Source: Capillidium heterosporum (Eukaryota > Entomophthoromycota > Entomophthoromycetes > Entomophthorales > Capillidiaceae). From it: a DNA stretch of 64,000 bases. The notes under the pieces are model-generated. The model searched no databases. It saw nothing but the letters and a program-made list of their open reading frames with translations, and was not told the origin of the DNA. Location of the stretch: assembly GCA_016630905.1 (NCBI GenBank), contig WBMQ01000007.1:1550001-1614000 (forward strand). The letters are read 5' to 3'. A program made the position numbers and the translations under genes. Positions 10,923-21,444 of the stretch are shown here, one piece after another (positions within the stretch are counted from its first letter, which is position 1; each line of letters starts with the position of its first letter).

Positions 10923-13710
10923 CTACCCCCTCCACCTACGAATCTCCACCATAAGTTGATTGACACTAACTGGTGTAACGCCTTCGATCGCTTCAACACT
11001 TTTCAACTTATCATCCAAGCTACTTAAGAACCTCGAATAAGTCACCATCAACTGAGCCATGAGTGCTTGTCTGTTACTTAAAGCTTGGCTCTGGTTCATA
11101 AAACTGGACTGACAGTTGTTGGCCAATGTACTCAATTTGGACTTCCAATTTCCATTAAATTCTAGGATAAGAGTAGTGAATCGGTCCTTTAGTCTATCTA
11201 CCGAATTGTTGGTAAGTTGGTTCGATTCGTACTGGTCCAAGAAGGTCATCAAAGGGCCGAACTGTGAGCGCAACTCCAGGTCCAAATAGACTTTGAGGGC
11301 ACTTTCGTGCTCCACCTTGAAGAAGTCGACCATACTAGGGGTCGCCTTGCTAGAATACGACTCCAAACTAACAATAACATGGTCGTAGCAGTTCAACAGG
11401 AAGACTACCTTTTGACGGGAATCTTGGATCTTCTCAGAGGTACGTTCCATCAGATTTTTGAATTCGGTACGCAGGCGTCCCAAACCATTGATGAGCATAG
11501 GTTCGTTAAAATCCAAGGCTAAAGTTAAAATAGACCCAGTCAAGTCGGAGAACTTTTGAACGACATCAGGCACTGCTAGGTCTTTGACTCCTACATTAGC
11601 ACCCAAGTTACACTTGCGCAGGCTGGCGATGTGCCCGTTGATGATACTTTGGAACTTGGGCCATAGCAGACGTTCGTTATGGTGGTAGTAGATAGTGTCA
11701 ACCAGAGGAATGTTATGGCGCTTGACTACTTCTTCTTCAAAATGATGGTTGAGTCGGATGCAAAGTAAAACGCCAAGGGCGTCATTGGCAGTGTCGACGT
11801 ACGATTTGAAGACAGTGCCAGCCCTTTTGAAGACGGCATCAAAGGCTGCCTTGAAGATGTTGTCTACCATGAGTTCGCTGGGTAGTTGGGATTTGGCCTT
11901 GCCTTTGAGGTTGGGGTGGGTAAAAAATTTGGAGATGAACTGGTACTCTAAGCTCAAACTGGCAGCTAAAAGGATGTTGAACGATTTAAAAAGCTCTTCA
12001 AAGTAGTAGTGTTTGGTGTTGGCGACTGCGTCTTCAACTCTAATAACTGAGAGGTACTGAGGGGCAAAGTTTAAAACTTTTATGCGGTCACCCAGTACAT
12101 AGTTGTTGGATGGTGCTTTGGTAGTTGGTTTGCTGGTGCTAAATGGTGAATAGTCCAGCAATGCTAGTCAAAAAGGTTAGACTTGATAAATGTACATGGT
12201 CCTTACATTTCTTAGGTGTATTGTCGGCACCCAAATATTCATCCTTGTCGTGGCCTTGGAGCTAGTCCATCGAATTTAGAAAGGCATGTTAATGGTATAT
12301 TTTACTTGCAGTCGTTGCACCCCTTTCAGATACAATCGGAATCTGGAGGCATGGAATGAAGCGGTATAGTTCATATAGTGCTGAGCAATTTCGGCAGCTA
12401 CACCAACGTGCCTTCGAATGACAAAGTAGTTGAGTTGCTTATAAGGTAAAAGTATCTGGTCCTGAACCAAATTTAGGTTGAGGGAGGGAATTTTGGTTGC
12501 CGGATCGATCTCCATAAGTTGGGCTGTCCGAGATGCATCCAGCTTGCTGAAGGTATCCAAAAAGAACTTTCGAATGGTACTAGCGGCCTAAATATACGTT
12601 AGCTCTATGGGTTTCTAGCTTTTGTTTTACTTTGAACCGTAGCTTGTCATGCTCAGGGCCTATAGTCTTAATAGCTTTAATTACAGTTCGATTTTTAACA
12701 CGATCCGTTGGAGATAAGTTGATGGGGTTGGATTTTGCTTGAGCGTAACCGATCTTGGCATCGAGTTGCGTTATACAAGTTAGGTACTGGTCACTCACTT
12801 GACCATTCATAATAACCCTAGTTTCAAATAAATAATTCAATTTATATAAATGGTTTACTTTATCATTTCTGGAGAAACGGCTAACCCATCCACAATCCTT
12901 TTAAACTTATCGTGGACATCCTGAATAATAGAAATATATAAGTTCAATTTAACGATGTGTATAAAGTTTGATTACCAACCGGTTTTGCAGTTTGTTTTGA
13001 ATAGTCTTACTATCCTCCTGTAAACTTTTAATATCTTTGTTCAAGGTACCTAGGTGATCTCTAAATCCGACCAACAAGTTCTGCATGTCCGTTAGAACGT
13101 TATCACAAGTCTTTGAAATGAAATATTAATTGGCTATTTTCAAGTATAAAAAGGTACCTCTATGTTTTTGTTTAAATTGATAATAGAGGGCATGAGTTCC
13201 ACAACTATAAATAAACATTAAATTTAACAACAATCTCATGCGTAATACTAACATTTCAATACCAAATCGGCTTCAGCTTTGAAAAGTTGTTGTTCGGTTA
13301 TATCGGCATACTGTCTAAGATCAGTATCCTACTTAGAATCTATTTAACAAATCTACATTGCAAAAAATTACAAACCTCAGTACAAGCTTCTTTAACTACT
13401 GTATCCTCATGGAACTGTGAGAGTCGTTCTACTTCCATTAGTTTCTGTTGACAATTAGAAGTTACCGTCCGCTTCGTTCAAACTGGTTGGGTTATTGGAT
13501 AGGGTATCCGACAGAAATAAAAAGTCCAAGTCGGTGTCGTTTTCATCGGTAACATCTTTTAAAACATTGTTGTTCTCATTAGCTGTTAGTTCTTTGAGGT
13601 TGTTGACTGGTGTTAGTAAGGACTAATAAATTGAAATCAGGGCTTAGTTGAAGTCGAAAATTGGAAATGTAAAATTTTAAATAGAAGCTTACTTGTACGA
13701 AGGCTTCCAT
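10923..13710 (-). CDS. VPS52: Vps52, GARP/EARP tethering complex subunit
   Basis: Vps52 is the core subunit of the GARP complex, which tethers endosome-derived vesicles to the trans-Golgi. The ATG at 13710 gives MEAFVQ, spliced to SLLTPVNNLKELTANENNN. Then come FHEDTVVKEACTE and DLRQYADITEQQLF, followed by the coiled-coil segment (LNKDIKSLQEDSKTIQNKL then QNR and DVHDKFKRIVDGLAV), a Vps52 hallmark. The large last exon (12161-10923) is helical and holds NYVLGDRIKVLNFAPQYLSV, FNILLAASLSLEYQFISKFF and a C-terminal bundle ending VEIRRWRG. An apparent frameshift near 13460 is removed by a 34-nt intron (13432-13465, GTAAC...ACTAATGGAAG). Nine or ten introns are needed. Confidence in the family is good; some exon edges are approximate. 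Confidence 0.82.
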
Positions 13711-14588
13711 AGATATTACTGGTGCTGTTGTGGGTCAATGTAAGATGTAGTCAAGGTAGCAGCGTATTGTAGATTGACTTGGGCTTTTGACTTCAATTGA
13801 TTAGCTGGAAGGAATAGTTTGTTCCTTTTATTTTCAAAACTTCTTATTCCCATTCCATCCAGACCTATTTGCAAATTTAAATATGCAACTCACAATAATT
13901 GCTCAGAAAAGTCAAGCCTATAAAGCTTTCATAGGATTCTATAGCATCTTTTCAGTGAAACTTATCAACTGCAAAACCTACTTTAATTCTTCCTTTATGT
14001 CACTGAACTTTCCTTAATTGGGAGTCGGGTTTATTTTTATATGATTAATGGCATATTTCCTTATTGAAATTTAGAACGGCTTCTAAAGATCTAAAATTGG
14101 CAACTTATTCACAAGTCATTTTCATATACGTTGAAGCATATAGTATTTGTGTCGTTTATAAACTGTACACACAATATACAAAATTTAGATGGTCTTATAA
14201 GTAGCCAAATTATACTTTGAAATAAGGAATAATACTAAGTCTTTGAAGACGAAAGCTTTATGATATAGGTTGCCATCCTTGGCAGTTTCTCCAAAGGAAA
14301 TAGCACCACTATAGATTATTTCAGAAAGATCCAACTGTATTTAGATGAATTTTCAATAATATAGCTACTATAGGTCAAAGAAAGCTTTTTGCCCTTGAAA
14401 CACAATCAACTATGTAAATCTTTGTTAAAAATCTATTTAAAGTAATGGTAGGCAGCATGCTTTGAAATATACAACAAAAGTTGCTGAAGTGAGCTAGAGC
14501 TTGTTGGAGTTTTCTTACTCGTATATATTTAGCTTTTTAATCACATTGCACATCATCTATCAACTGATTAAATCAACTCCAAGCCAAT

Positions 14589-14990
14589 TTATTTGATTAA
14601 AAGTATCAAGTTTCTTGACGATAACAAAGATACCTTCAAGTTCTCTAACCTTTTACTTTTATTTTGAAGCTTGAACTTGACGATGCAAGCAAACAGTACA
14701 TTAGTTTCTATAAGTATATCTGAGATTACTTGAGCAAGTACAAGGTTTGACAATTCAAAAGCAGATGAAATCACCTTTCCATTCAAAGAGACTCTCCAAA
14801 ATCATAAGAGCTGAGTAACTAAGGTCGTTACTAACCAAAATCCAAACTGCTGTATCACCAGTATCCGTGATCAAACTTTGACAATGCGATGGCTGAATTA
14901 TGGTCAAAGTAGCCTTAGCTTGTACCAAATATGTATATAAGTTACTTGATTTCTATATCCAGCTTGACAAGCTCGCCTCAAGTTAACTAC
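14589..14990 (-). pseudogene. Possible gene remnant, unrecognised
   Basis: On the minus strand a stop-free stretch without an ATG reads LTIIQPSHCQSLITDTGDTA, then VWIL, and continues through ALMILESLFEWKGDF. It overlaps another minus-strand frame of 65 codons that starts MNGKVISSAFELSNLVLAQ. A possible intron (GTTAGT...TACTCAG) lies between VWIL and ALMIL. I recognise no family and find no complete gene model, so this may be a decayed gene or chance. Confidence 0.2.
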
Positions 14991-15110
14991 ATGGTAAATT
15001 CCTCGTCAAATAAAGCCCTCCACTTTTAAGATTTTCTCTCCAGAGACAAGCTTTTTTCCAAGGCTATATCGACACTATTATAATACGATCCCCCAAAAAT
15101 CACTACAATA

Positions 15111-15390
15111 TGTCAAATGACGAAAATAAAACCATCTTGGTATGCTATTTGGATGTATATTAATCAATATACTTCTTTAATTGGAAGAGTAAAGCCAACA
15201 TCTTAGCATTTACACCCGAGTTAACCTTGATAGCTGCAGTCATTTCCACGAGTACTCAGATCTAGGATATCTTAATCACAGGTAAAGTCCCTGAATTGAA
15301 AGTTGAGTTTGATGGAACAGGTGAGGATCTTGTTACTCCAGAATATGCTTTATTAATTCTCCAGTTGTATCGATAGCAAGGTTTGCATCT
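15111..15390 (+). pseudogene. Possible gene remnant, unrecognised
   Basis: An ATG at 15111 gives MSNDENKTIL followed by a plausible donor (GTATGC). Further right, stop-interrupted frames read ANILAFTPELTLIAAVIST and TGKVPELKVEFDGTGEDLV, with in-frame TAGs between and after them. The pattern of coding-like blocks broken by stops suggests a decayed gene. No family is recognised. Confidence 0.2.
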
Positions 15391-15884
15391 GGAAAATACA
15401 TTTTAAACCGTATGAAGCTGACATTAGTAAATAAAGTACACTTCATATTGTCAGATTCCGGGCCTTTATAGCTATTTTAACATTTTAAGGCACTAGATAT
15501 TTATTTACTGATGAAGTTTAGATCGTAAAAATATAAAATGGTGTTCCAATATATACCATAATAGGTAAAAATATGTATGTAAAAAGTCTAAAACAAGGTA
15601 TTACTTTGAACTTTATTAATAGTTGGAAGCGAAGAGAATATATATAAAGATAGAGGATCTGCCAGTACTTTAGCCAGGGTCTCAAGTGATCTATAGTTTA
15701 GATTTTCACTAGGCTGAAGAAACCCTACCAGCAGCTTTGAAAACTACTAGAAATTGAGCAGATTTGACGGGTCGAGGTATAAACAAGGTAAAAGTTGGAA
15801 AAGTAAGCTTTCCAAAGGCATGGAAAGCTTGTAGAAAGGGAAGCTTATTTTACAGAGGAAGAGGATTGAAGCCAAATTTCGGAG

Positions 15885-16704
15885 TTAATTGTGGAGTAAA
15901 TAAGGCTTGTTGGTAAGCGCTAAAATATCATCAATACCACCATCCGAATCCAACCAAATGCGACTCTGGTTAAGGTTATTATTGGGAGGTGAGCCTGAAA
16001 ACGAAGATGAATCATTGGTCATAGTACGGCTATGGTTGCCTGCATAATTTTTTTGATTCGGCTGCTCCATCGAATAGTTGAAGTACTTATAACTGTCCCA
16101 AGTGTTACTATCCCCAGAACGATAGCTATCTAAAGGTTTACTAAAGTTGGGGAAGGGTGGATCCAAACTGAACCCATCGAAACTGAAGTTGAATTTGGTA
16201 GGTCGGTGGAAGCTATAGGAATTGGGTTCCAAATCATACTTAGTGGGGAAAGGATGTTTGGTAGAAGGTTGGACGGTCGGTATGAAGGGGGTTGAGCTTG
16301 GAATTGGGGCCGAATTTAAGAAAGGGTGGGAATTGTTTGTTGGTGTCGGAGATGGGCAGCTTGGCAGCTGGGTCGCTGTGTAGGTTTCGGCAGTTGGAAC
16401 CAAATTTGCAGCTGTTGTTGAGATAGAAGCGACAAATTTCGCGGGGTGGCTGTGGATCCATTTGATCGTTATGGTAAGTGGCGGTAGGGATGACGTTGGC
16501 GAACCAATTGTCAGTGTAAGTATCGGTGTAGGTGGATTCCACTTTTGGTCTACTTTGCTGTTTGAGCTGCTCATTGTCACTAGGTTGGGGGTGCTTGAAC
16601 CAGCAGTGATCCTTGTACAGGCAGTACCCATTCTCCAAGTAGTACTTGCACAGGTTCTGGTCCTGCTTGCTGTTGCGCTTGGCTTTATTAATTGAAGTTG
16701 GCAT
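15885..16704 (-). CDS. CCCH-type zinc-finger protein with two fingers and a +1 frameshift
   Basis: CCCH fingers generally bind RNA or mediate protein contacts. The ATG at 16704 gives MPTSINKAKRNSKQDQN, then finger 1, LCKYYLENGYCLYKDHCWFKH (C-x8-C-x5-C-x3-H, about residues 19-38), and finger 2, ICRFYLNNSCKFGSNCRNLH (C-x7-C-x5-C-x3-H, about residues 90-109). A Pro/Ser/Asn-rich tail follows and ends LALTNKPYLLHN. The span is 820 nt, one more than a multiple of three. The frame with the fingers stops at TAA near 16240, while the tail is open in the next frame. One surplus C in the CCCCC near 16285 or the CCCC near 16244 would explain it. No donor site is available for an intron there. The spacing of the two fingers resembles neither the Tis11 nor the Unkempt pattern well enough to name it. 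Confidence 0.7.
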
Positions 16705-17791
16705 CTTCAGTTGGCACGCTTACTCTATCTACAAATTGGTACTTGAACTAAAGCTCGATATAGTTTTTGGATGGAAGGGGAAAGAAAGTTGTCTTTTATA
16801 AATGCTTTTCTCACCTTTATTTAGTCGGTTTTGTAAAACCTGATTGAGTATAGTTCTACACCTTCAAATTCAAACTTGTATGGAAAAGTCTAGTGAAATA
16901 AGATTCAGATTTGCAAAATTTTAAAATTTACACGCTTAAACTAATGAAACTTTAAGGTTTAAATTCAAGTATTAAACCTAGTTACATGTCGATATATATG
17001 TAAATAAAGCTAAACTTTGCTCTCTAGGATGTATGCGTCTGTTGGCATATGTATATTGGAGATATAGTATGGGCCTCCTCCAGTCGACCACCTCGCAGCT
17101 TCTTTCGCGCCTTAGAAAACTGTGACTGACTTGCATAATTTGTGTGACATCACGGTCTCACTTGCTTATAAGTCTAAATCCAACTATGAAACTAAAACAC
17201 TAGCTAATTAGCTAAATTGGCCGTCCATTATGCTAAAGCTATTGGTTGAAACTAGTGAAATGCTGGTTTTAAGTAAAATTCAAAGTAATGCTGTATCGAG
17301 TTTCTAAAGGCCTAATAGAAATGGGTGAGTTTTGGAAGTAGGGACTTCAAGGTTCAGTTCAATAAGCTGATCGTTTGGCTACTGTTCCAATATTTCCCAC
17401 AACCCTACTTTGGCATTTTGGTGTTGATAAACTTTTGGTAGATTGGAAATGTGTAGAAAAGCTGCCTTGGCTTGTTACTACTTTGGAAAATTTTAGTATC
17501 TGCTGATAACAGTGTAATAAACATGATAAAGTTTCGAAAGTTTGAACGAGTTTTGGGATTTATATTCAAATTACTGGATTCTTCTCAAAACTCCAACTAT
17601 AAAAATATACCATCAATAACTATGCAAAGTTTTAAATAGCTTTTCTTATAAACAAATTAATACTCCTACAAAAGAAACAATCTGTGCATTAAAATAAAAT
17701 TAAAAACATCGAAATCCACTAAACCTCTAATACTCATCTGCCAATACATTTATCCTATAAATACGAAATACTATCATCTCTTCAAAATCCA
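16705..17791. other. Spacer between CCCH and phospholipase genes
   Basis: About 1.1 kb, AT-rich, with no coding frame I can support. The left end should hold the CCCH promoter and the right end the phospholipase 3' region. One short stretch at 17080-17140 is less AT-rich (GCCTCCTCCAGTCGACCACC) but encodes nothing recognisable. Confidence 0.45.
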
Positions 17792-20393
17792 TCATTCCTG
17801 CCTCAATCTCCACTCTCTTTTCTCCAACCAAGCCTCTTTAACCGCCCTCTTGATCTTGGGCGTCGCCACCAAAAAGTTCATCCTAGCCAATTCTACCAAC
17901 TTCTCCACCTCCTCCCTTTTATACTTAAAGTTAAAGGTAGAACAAAACCCTGCTGTACTGGGATCCAACTCCGAACTACTAGGTAGATCCAACGACTTTT
18001 GTAGTGGAAAGTATAATACTCGGATGGGTGGTTGACCTACCTCCATATCGGTAACCCCATCTTCAGCCTCAACCTGAAAGTTGGAAGGACTAAGTTCGTC
18101 GAGGTCAAAGCAAGTGAACGGCAGCTCCGCATCGACCTCTTCCCAAGGGTTGGCGGGGGACTGCCATCGCGATAATTTACGTAATCTGGCATATTGGTCG
18201 GCCTTGGAGAACCAATTTGTCATTCTAATATCATCGGAGGCGTCCAAGGCAATGAGGACATCGACTTTGCGTTCAGGTCTCACCAAAGGGTACAGAGGTA
18301 AATTGTTATCCATCCCAGCATCCATCAGCGAGATCAACGGTGCTTCAGCTAAAGCTTTGGCAGTGGCTTGTGGTGACTCGTAGGGCTTGCCATCTTGCCG
18401 CAGCAGCTCGGTGTTGATATCCAAGTCTTTGAGGTTGTCGGTGAGGTTGAGGCCAAAGTAGGGATTGTTGAAGTTGGTGGGGGTGATGGGATGGATGGTG
18501 ACCATGTGGTCGTGATACTGCTCGGACAGCTGGCCGTACCAGCTGGAGAGTGGGGAAGGTAAGGCGTTCTTGACTTCATCGGCAATGTGAGCTATTGTGG
18601 CGCAGAAGGCTGAGCCAAACAGGCCTAGGTAGAGGCTGGATTCCATCTCAGCACAGGTGTCCAAACTATGTCCAGATTCGAACTTGCGGCCCAAGGCCCA
18701 CATGGGGATCCAGGCTTGGAAGTCACTGGAACCCATCTCGAACGGCGTAAATTCGAACCACTGGAACTGATGAGTGGTGACTAGGGATGCCTCCTTATCT
18801 TTGTTGGTGTCAACATCGGTGCCATCCCCCTCCTTGGAAATTTCCCGGATATCATGACGTACTGCTGTATAAATAGGCATAGGTTGACTGCCATCTTTGA
18901 GATACTTTTTTTGGTTGCTAAGTTTCAGCTGCTCCCAGTCCAGATGGGGTTCCTGGTTCATACCTTTGTCTTGATCGCAAACTAAAAGTCTTGAGGATAA
19001 AAAAGTTCCAAAGACATCGACTAAGGAAAGTGGGGTCTCGGCATAGAACTTTCTCACTAAACCGCTGAGGATAGGTTCGGCGGCGTTGGGGGATTGGGCA
19101 ACCTTGATGAACTCACCGAGGTCGGTAGGACTCGTGCTGAGTCGATTTTGCAAGTGCTCTTTGAGATGGGTGAGGTTTCTATCTCCCACCGTAAAGTATC
19201 CGTTGATGAACCAGCAGGACCCCGAGACACCGGCTAGGTAGGTGATGTTGTCAAAGAGGCCGCTTTGTTCGGCACCTAGCATACATCCTAGAGAGTTGAG
19301 CATGGCACGGTACCCGCCCCCGCTTTGCAACTGGTTAAACATAAACTTTTAAATGCGGGGTTACCTGCCAGCTACTGCTATTATAGGTATATCTTGAGCT
19401 TCGATGAGGTCGCGATCAACCCCAATGAAATCGGCGAAGGAATCCTTCATCTTTTGTAAGCGTGCTTTGACAAACTCCTTCTCATCTTCAGGGATTTCCG
19501 ACCCTTGCCTTTAAAAAGTTTTAGTAGAGCTTGCAAAGCTTCTAAAAAGTAAAATGGAAGGGGTAGTACCGAACTTGGGCCTTCAACTCTAACTCAGGAT
19601 AGAACTTGGAGATTTTGGACCGCTCCAAGATGCTTTGGGCATCCTCAGACCTGACTAAGGAACTAACCAAATTGGAAATGGCGTTGTCAACAACTTGGCT
19701 CATAGCTGCTGAGGGGTTGGGAAACGAGTTTTGCAGGTCAAAGTCAGCCCACTTTTTCTTACTCAAGGTGTCGTACATCTCCTCAAAGGCACTTTTCATT
19801 TGGCCTGGTACCTCCTCCAACTTTTCAACTAAAGTGCTGACGTTTTCCTCCACCTTTTTCACTTCCTTCTTTGTAGTCTTACCTAAACCTACCGCTTCAT
19901 TTACGTAGTTTTCAACGAACGTCAACATATCCTTCTGCATCTTGTCCAAATCGATGTCGAATAGAGAGCTGCTTTTATCTTTGTCGCTGTCGGTGTTGGA
20001 GTTACTGTCGGCTCGAATCTTCTTTATACTGAAATTGGCGTATAGGGAACTCCATTTATCCTTCAATTTGTCAAAGGTACCAACCGATTCTTTAGGGCTC
20101 TCAATTAAATAAGACACTTTTGCACCTGCTCTTTTCGACTTTTCTCCTTTGCCATTGGTATCATCTTTATTTTGAGTGGACTGGGTCGAATAAACTACTG
20201 CAAAACTGGTTACTAGTGAGAAAAATACAACTATTATCAAAAATGTTTGTTAAAGCCATATTTTTATAGAAATATAGAAAATAAATATTTAATTACCTTT
20301 CCTATAAGCATTCCTATTAGCCCTTATATTTCTGGTATTTGGTGTTCTACAGTTGCTATTTAAATTTGCTCTCTTATAAATTTGTCGAAACAT
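17792..20393 (-). CDS. cPLA2/lysophospholipase-fold acyl hydrolase with N-terminal leader and membrane segment
   Basis: The catalytic domain belongs to the group IVA cPLA2/fungal phospholipase B fold, which hydrolyses acyl chains from glycerophospholipids. The start at 20393 gives MFRQIYKRANLNSNCRTPN, a basic stretch rich in Arg and Asn. After a long intron comes a hydrophobic segment, VVFFSLVTSFAVVYS. A Lys/Glu-rich helical linker of about 180 residues follows. The domain has the oxyanion loop AVAGSGGGYRAMLNS, the nucleophile motif TYLAGVSGSCWFINGYF and the catalytic Asp in LISLMDAGMDNNLPLYP. Introns separate the leader, the linker and the oxyanion loop (one with a GTACTA donor near 19570). 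The leader resembles a mitochondrial presequence followed by an inner-membrane anchor, so the enzyme may be organellar rather than a secreted phospholipase B. That location is inference. Confidence 0.85.
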
Positions 20394-20396
20394 CTA

Positions 20397-20642
20397 AAGC
20401 TAAACAAACCTGAAGCTAATCCTTTTAACCTGGTAGTAATCAAAGTGACGTTTGAATTTAGCACAAGTTACCAATTAATTATACCAGAACCAAAATATTA
20501 CGTAGTTTCAACAAAAAACATACTAACCAAAAATCAAATTAGATATAAAGTAAAAGGTGCTATTAATTTGTATAATGGAGCTGCTACTTGTCAAGTGATT
20601 GTGTATAAAAATTATTATGAATTTAATAGTTTAATAAGGTAA
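20397..20642 (+). other. Open frame of about 80 codons without ATG, unrecognised
   Basis: A stop-free plus-strand stretch reads LKLNKPEANPFNLVVIKVTF, continues through QIRYKVKGAINLYNGAATCQ and ends at TAA in 20640-20642. It has amphipathic, beta-rich character but no ATG, no recognised family and no clear upstream exon. It begins beside the phospholipase start on the other strand. It could be a last exon, a remnant or chance. Confidence 0.22.
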
Positions 20643-20692
20643 ATGTACCATGGAAGCAGAGCTTGAATATTGGAACCAACTTAATCCCCGAT

Positions 20693-21361
20693 CTACTTGC
20701 GCTTCTTCTCAGCCCAGTGCACATCTAAATCCTGGTTCTTGACAGCCCAATTGACGTCGTTATCTTTAGGTCGTTCAGCCCAATGTACATCTTTTTCTTG
20801 GTCCCTGACAGCCCATAGCACATCTTCACTTTGGGCTTCTACCCTGCCTGCTTCGGCTTCACTTTCACTTTGCGCTTTGATGGGCTTATTAGGATTGGTA
20901 TTGGTATTAGCTTTAATCTCAGGCTTTGGGTTGGAAGGTATAGGGGTAGGCTTGTTGAGCTTGCGTTGGATCTTGGAGGCCCAGCTAGTATCCAATTCCT
21001 GGTCCTTGACGGCCCATTTGACGTCCTGAGTATTCGTATTCGAATTAGGATTAGGATTGGCGTTGGTGTTTGTATTGAACTTCTTGACTGCCCAATTGGT
21101 ATCCAACATCTGGTCCTTTACCGCCCAGTTGACATCTTGGTTTGGTATTGGAGTTGGAGGTTGGGGAGGTTGCGGCTCCTTCTTGTCAACGCTAGGCTTC
21201 TTATCGGCGTTGGTATCAGACTCCAAACTCTTGAGTTCAAATTTGGATTTGGTTGAAGAGTCTGAGTTGGTGTCGACGTCGGAGTCCAGTGGTACTTTGG
21301 GAATGGCGGCTCCTGATAAAAGGTTGATTAGGAGGAAGGTGATGGTGAAGGCTTTGAGCAT
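20693..21361 (-). CDS. Secreted protein with eight WA repeats (11-residue DVxWAVKxQxL family)
   Basis: No known family is recognised. The 222-residue product starts with a signal peptide, MLKAFTITFLLINLLSGAA, followed by an Asp/Ser/Lys-rich region and Pro/Asn linkers. It carries eight units of the 11-residue motif, starting at Asp 76, 87, 113, 124, 180, 191, 202 and 213. Examples are DVNWAVKDQML and DVHWAERPKDN. The units form two separate pairs and a tandem run of four. Asn-Thr and Pro-Asn linkers separate the blocks. The protein ends in a basic tail, KKRK. There is no dibasic site inside the blocks. The gene has no intron and a TATA box lies 76 bp before the ATG. The Trp and Ala are kept in all eight units, which implies selection on the motif. 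Function unknown. Confidence 0.8.
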   Translation of the reverse strand: MLKAFTITFLLINLLSGAAIPKVPLDSDVDTNSDSSTKSKFELKSLESDTNADKKPSVDKKEPQPPQPPTPIPNQDVNWAVKDQMLDTNWAVKKFNTNTNANPNPNSNTNTQDVKWAVKDQELDTSWASKIQRKLNKPTPIPSNPKPEIKANTNTNPNKPIKAQSESEAEAGRVEAQSEDVLWAVRDQEKDVHWAERPKDNDVNWAVKNQDLDVHWAEKKRK

Positions 21362-21436
21362 GTTTAGTTAAGTTGTAAAGTTAGATATGCTTAAGTTTTA
21401 TTAAATTTTTGATAGAGTGCTAAATGAGCAGCAGCG

Positions 21437-21444
21437 CTTATATA
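21437..21444 (-). promoter_or_regulatory. TATA box of the eight-unit WA gene
   Basis: TATATAAG on the minus strand, about 76 bp upstream of the ATG at 21361. Similar boxes stand 58-60 bp before two other WA genes. Confidence 0.55.

Larger units (their letters stand above)
13711..15884. other. 2.2-kb gene-poor stretch with possible remnants
   Basis: No intact gene is seen between Vps52 and the CCCH gene. The left 100 bp should hold the Vps52 promoter. Two patches look more coding than the rest and are listed separately (14589-14990 minus, 15111-15390 plus). The remainder is AT-rich and featureless. Confidence 0.45.

Noticed and set aside
11307..12006. Plus-strand frames opposite Vps52
   Set aside because: The minus-strand frame of 412 codons has family motifs; these do not.
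13432..13465. Apparent frameshift in Vps52
   Set aside because: A 34-nt intron (GTAAC...ACTAATGGAAG) keeps the frame and fits the splice pattern of the window.
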